Source: Pseudomonadota bacterium (lineage in GTDB: Bacteria > Pseudomonadota > Gammaproteobacteria > Burkholderiales > Burkholderiaceae_C). Taken from it: a stretch of DNA of 19,888 bases. Shown piece by piece: positions 13,684 to 19,888 of this stretch. The first letter of the stretch is position 1; each line of letters opens with the position of its first letter. The position numbers and the translations under genes were made by a program. Under the pieces are notes generated by a model, which was given only the letters and a program-made list of their open reading frames with translations, had not been told where the DNA came from and did not search any database. The stretch lies in NCBI GenBank assembly GCA_023410975.1, contig JAEYPG010000598.1, positions 1-19,888 of the forward strand, given 5' to 3'.

Positions 13684-15636
13684 ATGTCTCCCGCTGACAC
13701 GAACAGCGAACCCAGCGCCCAGGGCCAGAACAGGCCCCTGGGCGTATTGCCCCCGGGTTACTTGGTGGCGGAATTCAGGATCGAGCGGGTGCTGGGCAAG
13801 GGCGGCTTCGGCATCGTGTACCTGGCATTCGATACCCGGCTGGAGCGCTTGGTCGCGGTCAAGGAGTTCATGCCCCAGTCGCTGGCGCAACGACTGGCCG
13901 ATCACTCCATCGAGCCGTTGTCGGAACGGCACCGAGAGACTTTCGATCTTGGCCTGCGCAGTTTCATCAGGGAGGCCCGCAGCCTTGCCAAGTTCAAGCA
14001 CCCGGCGGTAGTGGAGGTGTACCGCTTCTGGGAGGAGCTTGGAACGGCGTACATGGTGATGCCTTTCTACGAAGGCCAGACACTGAAGCAGCGCCTGAAA
14101 AGCATGGCTGCGCCGCCGCCGGAAGACTGGCTGCGCGAGCTGATGGAGCGCGTGCTCAGGGGACTGGATGTCGTGCACCGGCAGGGGTGGCTGCACCGGG
14201 ACATTGCGCCCGACAACATCCTGATGCTGCCTGGCGACCTGCCACTGCTGATCGATTTCGGTTCCGCCAAGCAGGATATCGGCGACGCGACGCAGGCCCT
14301 CACGGTAATTCTCAAGCCTGGATATGCGCCGTTTGAACAGTACAGCGATTCCGGTTCCTTGAAGCAGGGTCCCTGGACGGACCTGTATGCCATGGGCGCG
14401 ATGTTGTATTTCGCCATCTCCGGAAAAATGCCCGTGGAGTCGGTGGTCCGTGTCAGGAAGGACGTGATGGTTTCCGCGCTCATGCTGGGTCGCGGACGCT
14501 ATTCGGTGGCGTTTCTAAAATTCATCGATCACTGCCTTGCTGTCTGGCCTGAACACCGGCCAAGAAACGTTGCGGCTGCTCTTGAGTTGCTGCGCAAGCT
14601 GGATTTGCAGGAAAAAGCCTGGAATCGGAGTAAATCCGAGGAAAAACGTCAGGACAGGCACACCCATCGAATAGCTAGGAACGAAGGGCAGCGCCTCAGA
14701 TTATCGGCAGGATTGCCACGGTCTCTGCCATGGGCTGGCGGCATCGCGATGCTGCTCAGTGGCTTGGCCGGCCTGGTGTCGTGGGAACCGTGGTCCATGC
14801 CCGCGGTACGAGCCGCAGGAAAAAGCCCGGAATTTTCCACCCGTCCTGCGATTCCTTCTTCGCTGCCGGGCGCTGATGACCCCGGCACACCTGTTGCAGC
14901 CAAGCCAGATACGCCTGAATTGCCTTTGCCCAGACCTCAAATACCCGAGGCGCCAGCCCCTGCGCCGCCGCCACGGCTCTTTGCCAACCCGGCAACGCCG
15001 GAAAGGGCGCTTGAGAACCTGCTGGACAAGCGTGATCCGAGCATCCGGATGATTTTGGCGCCGGCATCCGAAAAATTGATACTCAAGAAGCAAAGGCTGC
15101 AGTTTACGGTGCAGTCCCGCGAGCCCGGTTTCCTCTACGTGTTTGCCATTGGACAGCAGCGGAGCAGTCTCGAATTGCTATGGCCGGCCAGCGACGAATC
15201 TCTGATGAGTATGGAACCCGGTCGCGCATGGAGGGTTGACGCCCCGGTGCCATTGGGCTCGGGCAGCCAAGGCAAACGCCATATCGGAGTGATGGTGTCG
15301 AAGGCTCCCCGAGATTTGGCAGGTGCCGGCTGGCAGCGACAGGGTGGCGTGTTAAGCATGTCGTTTTCAGCGGCCCCGAGAACCGGTACGGCACCCTGGT
15401 TCGGGTTGCCGAACTGTGCCCCCGTTCCGGGCACATGCAATCCGGAATTTGATGCCACCCGCATTGAACTGGCTTATTCGCAATTGCCTTCCAGAGAAGC
15501 CAGAAGGTCCGAGCCGCCACGCTGGCGCGTGGCTGCCGCGAGGAAGGCGGAGTGCGAAAGCCTGCTGCATTTGCTGTCCCTTGACAGCAATATCTTGGTG
15601 CAACGCAGATTTGCCGAGTTGGGCTGCCGCCGGTAG
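13684..15636 (+). CDS. Membrane Ser/Thr protein kinase with C-terminal DUF4384-like domain
   Basis: A 650-residue Hanks-type kinase. The Gly-rich loop VLGKGGFGIVYLAFD begins near residue 36. The ATP-binding Lys is K60 (VAVKEF), the catalytic loop LHRDIAPDNIL has D173, and the metal-binding DFG has D191. The activation segment PGYAPFEQY is typical of bacterial kinases. One membrane segment (about 348-368) is followed by a Pro-rich linker (about 375-440) and a domain with FTVQSREPGFLYVFAIGQ and LELLWPA, characteristic of DUF4384, found in kinases often linked to type VI secretion. The ATG at 13684 was chosen because the 75 upstream in-frame codons use AGG, AGA, ATA and TTA, unlike the rest of the gene. 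No Shine-Dalgarno is clear. No secretion or phosphatase gene is adjacent. Confidence 0.88.
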   Translation: MSPADTNSEPSAQGQNRPLGVLPPGYLVAEFRIERVLGKGGFGIVYLAFDTRLERLVAVKEFMPQSLAQRLADHSIEPLSERHRETFDLGLRSFIREARSLAKFKHPAVVEVYRFWEELGTAYMVMPFYEGQTLKQRLKSMAAPPPEDWLRELMERVLRGLDVVHRQGWLHRDIAPDNILMLPGDLPLLIDFGSAKQDIGDATQALTVILKPGYAPFEQYSDSGSLKQGPWTDLYAMGAMLYFAISGKMPVESVVRVRKDVMVSALMLGRGRYSVAFLKFIDHCLAVWPEHRPRNVAAALELLRKLDLQEKAWNRSKSEEKRQDRHTHRIARNEGQRLRLSAGLPRSLPWAGGIAMLLSGLAGLVSWEPWSMPAVRAAGKSPEFSTRPAIPSSLPGADDPGTPVAAKPDTPELPLPRPQIPEAPAPAPPPRLFANPATPERALENLLDKRDPSIRMILAPASEKLILKKQRLQFTVQSREPGFLYVFAIGQQRSSLELLWPASDESLMSMEPGRAWRVDAPVPLGSGSQGKRHIGVMVSKAPRDLAGAGWQRQGGVLSMSFSAAPRTGTAPWFGLPNCAPVPGTCNPEFDATRIELAYSQLPSREARRSEPPRWRVAAARKAECESLLHLLSLDSNILVQRRFAELGCRR

Positions 15637-16465
15637 GTTTTTGGTGCAGGAAGTTGCCGAAGAAGTACCGGCCGGAATCACATTCAGTGCCCGGGGATCG
15701 ATGCGCTCGCCCTGCTTGCCCCATATGCCTGCATCCTGGGTCACTGGCCGACGCTCACGGTTCCCCAACCAGCAGTACCCATGCCACTGCGTCTTGCAAG
15801 AAGCCGCAGGCCTCGTGCAGAAGTGGTGCGGGACGGTGAGGGGAATAAAGGAGCCGCTGTAGCTGGTGGCTGTCGTGGCGTGCATCAGCAAGAGGTCTGG
15901 TTGCCCGAGCACCCGGGGCCGGGGCAGGGCATCGCCGGCCGGGCTGTCAGGCCTCCTCGCGAAGGATCTTGCGAAGAATTGACCGCACACTGGCAGACAT
16001 TAAATGGGACGGCTGCGGGAAGGATAAAGAAGGGAAGACCGGTTGCCCCGGGAGCCGCCGAAGCAGGCCTACCGCCGCATGTGCGAAGGGTCACACAACA
16101 CAGCACCTGGGCATGCCCCGGCCGGGCTGAAAATGTTTGCGGATCATTCCCGAGCGAACCCGGGATAAACCTTGGTTTGTTTACCAGGTGCCTCAGTGAA
16201 AGTCGTCTGTTGGAGTGGACGCAAAACTTCAAAATACCGTGTCATAGCTGTCCAGTTTCATGCTTGTGCACTTGCCTGTCTCAGCAGGCAGACCCCTCCT
16301 GGGTAACGCGTCACTCTCTACTGAGAATTACTTGGCACAGGCTAAACAATCCCCACGAATGCCTATTCTGGCCTACGGTATCCTGACGTAAACAGAAGCA
16401 AGGATGAGTACGTGGAACGGCCGCAGTCTGCCAGTGTTAACGCCGCCGACCCCGAGGGGGGGGCA
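15637..16465. other. About 830 bases without a convincing gene
   Basis: Between the kinase and the GGDEF-EAL gene no open frame on either strand shows a family motif or a consistent codon bias. A minus-strand frame at 15885-16232 starts MKFCVHSN but has no recognisable domain. No strong terminator was found after the kinase. A promoter for the downstream operon probably lies in the last 150 bases but could not be fixed. Confidence 0.5.
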
Positions 16466-18553
16466 ATGCGCTTCGGGCTGCGCGCAAAGTTCATCCTCAC
16501 TGTGCTGCTCATCCTGACCGTCACGATGGCGGCCAACACTTGGTACTTTGTTCATACATCGACCCAGCGTCAGGAGCAGCAACTTCGCGAGCGCGGTCAT
16601 GCGCTCGGCCGCCTCATCTCGCTGATCAGCCCGCAAGCGATCCTTGCGTTCGACTATCTCCAGCTCAACGACTACACGCGTGAAGTTTCCGCTCAGCCGG
16701 ACGTGGTCTACGGGGTCGTCGTGACGCCAAAGGGAATCCCGATCAGCACCTACATCCGCGGCGCCGACGCCGCGACGCGCCACCAGGCACAGGCTGCCGG
16801 GCCGGACAACCTGGTGGAGACGCTACGGCGTCTGGGCGGGGAGGCCGACCTGCTCAGTCTTGACTTTCCGATCGTCCACAACGACATCGAGCTGGGCCGC
16901 TTCCTGGTCGGGCTCAGCCGCGGATCGCTGCACAAGGAGATCCGCCGCCAGTTCGTGACGCAGCTGATGCTGCTGGCCGCCGTCGTCCTTTTCCTCGGCG
17001 CGGCAATCTACACGGTGTTCCGCTTCAACGTGCTGCAGCCCATCCAGAAGCTGATCACGGCGTCGCGGGTCGTCGGCCGGGGCGAGTACGCGGTGGTGGA
17101 TGTGCACTCAACGGATGAGTTCGGCATGTTGGCCCGCGCCTTCAACGCGATGGCTTCGGAAGTGAAGCACAAGCAGGAGCGGCTCCAGCGGCAGGCGAAC
17201 TTCGACTCGCTCACCGGGCTTCCCAACCGGATGATGGCTTTCGAGCGCATCGGCCTTGAAGTCCAGCGCGCCAAGCGTCAGGGCGAGCGCTTCGCGCTCA
17301 TGTTCATCGATCTGGACAATTTCAAAGACGTCAATGATTCGCTGGGCCATCCGGCCGGCGATCGTCTGCTCGTGGATATCGGGGCCCGCCTGAAGGACTG
17401 CATGAGGGCCTGCGACACCGTGGCCCGGCTTGGCGGAGACGAGTTCCTGGTCGTGGTGCCCACCTTCTCCAACGAGGCCGAGATCGAGCGCATTGCCACG
17501 CGCATCACGAAGGCGGTGTCCGAGCCGCAGTTGTTGTGCGGGAGAAAGGTCGTTGCCAAGTGCAGCATCGGCGTCGCGATCTACCCCGACAACGGTGAAA
17601 GCGTTGAAGCATTGATGGCCAATGCCGACAACGCCATGTACCAAGCCAAGGCTGTCGACAGCGGATCGGCCATGTTCTTCACTGAAGACATGAATACGCG
17701 CCTGCGCGAGCGCGTGCTGCTGGAGCAGGGCCTGGACGTCGCCGTGGAGCAGGGTCAGCTCGCGCTGTTCTTCCAGCCCATCCACCATGCCCGCTGTGGA
17801 CGGCTCAAAGGGGCCGAAGTGCTGCTGCGCTGGCGCCATCCAGAGCGCGGGTTCATCAGCCCGGCGGACTTCATTCCGGTGGCCGAGGGCAGCGGCCAGA
17901 TCATCCAAATCGGCGATTGGGTGCTTGAGCAGGCCTGCCGCTGCTGGTCGGCATGGAGGCGCGCAGGCATCGAGCCGGGCTCGCTGGCCATCAACATCTC
18001 CAGCGTCCAGTTCAAGAAAAATATTTCCGAAAGGCTTGGCCGGCTGATGGCCGCATACGGCATTCCGCCGCATGCGTTGGAGCTTGAACTGACCGAGCGC
18101 ATGCTTTTGGAGGACCACAAGCAGATCGCCGAGGAGTTTACGAAACTGCGTGCGCTTGGCGTGAGATTGGCTCTTGATGATTTTGGAACCGGCTACTCGT
18201 CGTTGAGCTATCTCAAACATTTTCGTTTTGATCTGCTCAAAATTGACCGTAGTTTTGTTGCAGGCTTGCCGGATAATCTGGACGATGCGTCGGTAGTCAA
18301 GGCCATCCTTGCAATGGCTGAAGGGCTCGACCTTGAGGTTGTCGCGGAAGGAGTTGAAACGAGCGCCCAGCTGCAGTTTCTCAGCAGCCAAGACTGCGAC
18401 TATGCCCAAGGTTATTTTCTTGCCAAACCGATGGACGAGATGTCCTATGGTCGATATTTGCAGGAAATCAGCGCTGGTGGTGCCGATGATGCTGTTTCGC
18501 GGCTTGCGGGTGGCATCAAGGCCCCCGATGCCACCGATATCCAAACACAATAA
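16466..18553 (+). CDS. Membrane GGDEF-EAL protein with periplasmic sensor and HAMP domain
   Basis: A 695-residue c-di-GMP enzyme. Membrane segments at about 8-29 and 166-188 enclose a periplasmic domain resembling CHASE8 of YfiN-type proteins (ILAFDYLQLNDYTREVSAQP). A HAMP linker (about 189-240) leads to a GGDEF domain with intact GGDEF at 323-327 and I-site RACD at 314-317. The EAL domain follows with EVL at 451-453, DDFGTGYS at 571-578, KIDRSFV and EGVET, so the catalytic Glu and Asp residues for hydrolysis are present. Both synthesis and breakdown are possible. The ATG at 16466 has GAGG eight bases upstream; an in-frame GTG at 16412, with AGGA seven bases upstream, would add 18 residues. 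It leads an operon with a PhnD-like protein and a cytochrome. Confidence 0.93.
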   Translation: MRFGLRAKFILTVLLILTVTMAANTWYFVHTSTQRQEQQLRERGHALGRLISLISPQAILAFDYLQLNDYTREVSAQPDVVYGVVVTPKGIPISTYIRGADAATRHQAQAAGPDNLVETLRRLGGEADLLSLDFPIVHNDIELGRFLVGLSRGSLHKEIRRQFVTQLMLLAAVVLFLGAAIYTVFRFNVLQPIQKLITASRVVGRGEYAVVDVHSTDEFGMLARAFNAMASEVKHKQERLQRQANFDSLTGLPNRMMAFERIGLEVQRAKRQGERFALMFIDLDNFKDVNDSLGHPAGDRLLVDIGARLKDCMRACDTVARLGGDEFLVVVPTFSNEAEIERIATRITKAVSEPQLLCGRKVVAKCSIGVAIYPDNGESVEALMANADNAMYQAKAVDSGSAMFFTEDMNTRLRERVLLEQGLDVAVEQGQLALFFQPIHHARCGRLKGAEVLLRWRHPERGFISPADFIPVAEGSGQIIQIGDWVLEQACRCWSAWRRAGIEPGSLAINISSVQFKKNISERLGRLMAAYGIPPHALELELTERMLLEDHKQIAEEFTKLRALGVRLALDDFGTGYSSLSYLKHFRFDLLKIDRSFVAGLPDNLDDASVVKAILAMAEGLDLEVVAEGVETSAQLQFLSSQDCDYAQGYFLAKPMDEMSYGRYLQEISAGGADDAVSRLAGGIKAPDATDIQTQ

Positions 18554-18570
18554 CCTGGAAGGACTTGCAG

Positions 18571-19467
18571 GTGGGCGTCGGATACCAGAGCGGGCGGTTT
18601 TGCTCCATGAAGAAATATGTTGGACTGTTTGGGCTGCTGCTTGTGGCGGCGTTCGGCCCCACCGCGCACGCTGCGGACGGAAACCTTGTGCTCGGCATTT
18701 TTCCGCGCTACAACGCAACTGACACCGCGACAATGTATATGCCGATGGCGGATTATTTGAGCCAGCGGTTGGGCAATGTCAAGGTCACGGTCGCCACGAC
18801 CAAGGATTTCGACACGTTCTGGAGAGGTGTCGAAGAACAAAAGTACGACATCGTTCATTTCAATCAATACCAATTCATCCGCTCGGCGCAGCACTACAGG
18901 GTCATCGCCCATAGCCAGGAATTTGGCCGCAGCGCAGTCGCGGGTGCGATCTTCGTTCGCAGGGACAGCGGAATCACCGAACTGGCCCAGCTCAAGGGAC
19001 GTACCGTCATTTTTGGCGGCGGCAGGGACGCGATGCTGAGCTACATCGCGCCGCGTTTCCTGCTGATGAGCGCCGGCCTGAAGGACGAGGACTTCAAGAG
19101 CGAGTTCGCCGTCAACCCGCCGAATGCGCTGCTGGCGCTCTACCACCGGCAAGCCGATGCCGCTGGCGGCGGCGACATCCTCGTGGACTTGCCGGTGGTC
19201 AAGAATGCCATTGACGCCGGCGAGCTCAGAGTGCTGGCAATGACTGACCCGCTGCTGTTCCTGCCGTGGGCCGTCAAGCGCACGATGCCGGCAAAGCTGC
19301 GCAACTCGATCCAGTCGCTACTCACCGAACTTGGCCAGAACGCCGCAGGCAAGCAAGTGCTGAAGGCCGCCAAGACGAGCGGCATCAACAAGGCCGAAGA
19401 CAAGGATTACGCGGTTCACCGCAAGATGGTCAATGCGGTCATGGGCCCCAAGGGAATGGGCCGGTGA
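18571..19467 (+). CDS. PhnD-like periplasmic substrate-binding protein
   Basis: A 298-residue secreted protein of the phosphate/phosphite/phosphonate binding (PhnD, type II periplasmic binding) family. A signal peptide, KKYVGLFGLLLVAAFGPTAHA, precedes the mature start near ADGNLVLGIFPR. Family hallmarks include MADYLSQRLG, a VTVATTKDFDTFWRGVEE stretch, YDIVHFNQYQ and LKGRTVIFGGGRDAM. No ABC permease or ATPase is adjacent, so it probably senses rather than imports. The GTG at 18571 was preferred because GGAAGGA lies seven bases upstream. An ATG at 18607 would give a shorter, more standard signal peptide but has no Shine-Dalgarno. It starts 17 bases after the GGDEF-EAL stop and overlaps the next gene by four bases. 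Confidence 0.88.
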   Translation: MGVGYQSGRFCSMKKYVGLFGLLLVAAFGPTAHAADGNLVLGIFPRYNATDTATMYMPMADYLSQRLGNVKVTVATTKDFDTFWRGVEEQKYDIVHFNQYQFIRSAQHYRVIAHSQEFGRSAVAGAIFVRRDSGITELAQLKGRTVIFGGGRDAMLSYIAPRFLLMSAGLKDEDFKSEFAVNPPNALLALYHRQADAAGGGDILVDLPVVKNAIDAGELRVLAMTDPLLFLPWAVKRTMPAKLRNSIQSLLTELGQNAAGKQVLKAAKTSGINKAEDKDYAVHRKMVNAVMGPKGMGR

Positions 19468-19888
19468 GGGACAGCCGAGGTTCGACGCCAACGCCGCCGC
19501 TTGGCACTGCGGGCCGGCTTCGGCGCAAGCGCATCGGCTCCGGGCTCGCGTCCCGACCGCGGGCGCTGGGGGTCATCGTCTTGCTGGCCGCGTTCGTCGT
19601 CTGGGCGCACTGCGGCTCGGGCGTTCCCGTCTTTCGCTCGGAAACCGCCCCCGAGCCCGGTTGGGAAGCGTTTCGCGCGCGCTATGACGTCGACTATTTC
19701 GGAAAGGACGGCCAGTTCGTGCGTGCCGTGCAGAACGGCTACCACCTCGTGTCCTACACAACCAAGTACGCGCCGCGCTTCACTCGGCGCACGGCTGCCG
19801 ACAAAGTGAATTCCTGCGTGAGCTGCCACATGATGGAAGACTTCGCGTACGGCTTCGTCAACTCCGACCGTTTCGACGCGAGGCTGGG
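19464..19888 (+). CDS. Membrane-anchored c-type cytochrome, N-terminal part
   Basis: The first 141 codons of a gene that leaves the right edge. The GTG start overlaps the upstream TGA (GTGA), with AGGGA eight bases before it, so translation is probably coupled. A basic N-terminus (GRLRRKR) is followed by one membrane segment (LGVIVLLAAFVVWAHCG, about 37-54), giving an anchor with the rest in the periplasm. A haem-binding CVSCH is at 118-122 in NSCVSCHMMEDFAYGF. Further haem sites could lie beyond the window. It is co-transcribed with the PhnD-like and GGDEF-EAL genes, suggesting a redox role connected to that signalling unit, or a respiratory protein controlled by it. The cytochrome family cannot be fixed from this part. 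Confidence 0.8.
   Translation, partial: MRDSRGSTPTPPLGTAGRLRRKRIGSGLASRPRALGVIVLLAAFVVWAHCGSGVPVFRSETAPEPGWEAFRARYDVDYFGKDGQFVRAVQNGYHLVSYTTKYAPRFTRRTAADKVNSCVSCHMMEDFAYGFVNSDRFDARL

Noticed and set aside
15885..16232. Minus-strand open frame as a small gene
   Set aside because: No Shine-Dalgarno, no recognisable motif and a Cys/Pro-rich composition typical of non-coding GC-rich DNA.
16333..16338. TGGCAC as a sigma-54 -24 element before the GGDEF-EAL gene
   Set aside because: No TTGCA-like -12 element follows at the required spacing.
16348..16356. AATCCCCAC as another iteron
   Set aside because: Only nine bases match, with neither CACAAA nor CTTG flanks, and it is 8 kb from the origin; chance is likely.

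Overview
The window reads as high-GC Burkholderiales-type (betaproteobacterial) DNA. The assignment rests on GC-rich third codon positions, TAGAAT-like -10 elements, and the kinds of protein families present; no search could be run. The centre of the window (about 4.9-10.3 kb) carries a complete plasmid-type replication and partition module. The flanking genes are ordinary chromosomal ones: thiolase, glutathione reductase, a tRNA-Gln and several c-di-GMP signalling genes. The simplest reading is the origin region of a secondary replicon (chromid or megaplasmid), although an integrated replicon cannot be excluded.

Layout. 1-4.9 kb: the start of a thiolase gene (-), divergent from an AraC-type regulator (+); a membrane GGDEF diguanylate cyclase (-); a PilZ protein (-); and a metallo-beta-lactamase-fold hydrolase (+). 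4.9-6.4 kb: a Rep_3-type initiator, repA (-), whose promoter contains an inverted repeat sharing its core with an iteron. 6.5-8.04 kb: the non-coding origin, with one perfect DnaA box, six tandem 21-23 bp iterons, an AT-rich stretch, and then nine single iterons scattered over 1.1 kb. 8.04-10.3 kb: a 16-bp parS- or operator-like palindrome, parA, parB, a second 15-bp palindrome and an intrinsic terminator. 10.35-12.04 kb: gor (-) and tRNA-Gln(UUG) (+). 12.04-13.4 kb: no intact gene, with remnants of at least two or three genes. 13.68-15.64 kb: a membrane Ser/Thr protein kinase with a C-terminal DUF4384-like domain. 15.64-16.47 kb: no gene seen. 16.47 kb to the end: a tight operon of a membrane GGDEF-EAL protein, a PhnD-like periplasmic binding protein and a membrane-anchored c-type cytochrome that runs off the window.

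How the genes work together. RepA should bind the iterons and repress its own promoter. The scattered iterons may titrate RepA or pair origins for copy control. ParA, ParB and one or both palindromes would segregate the replicon. The last operon looks like a periplasmic sensing unit in which a ligand-binding protein and perhaps a haem protein feed a bifunctional c-di-GMP enzyme. With the GGDEF enzyme and the PilZ protein near the left end, three separate loci in the window make or read c-di-GMP. The items most worth a second look are the scattered iteron array and the GGDEF-EAL / PhnD-like / cytochrome c operon.
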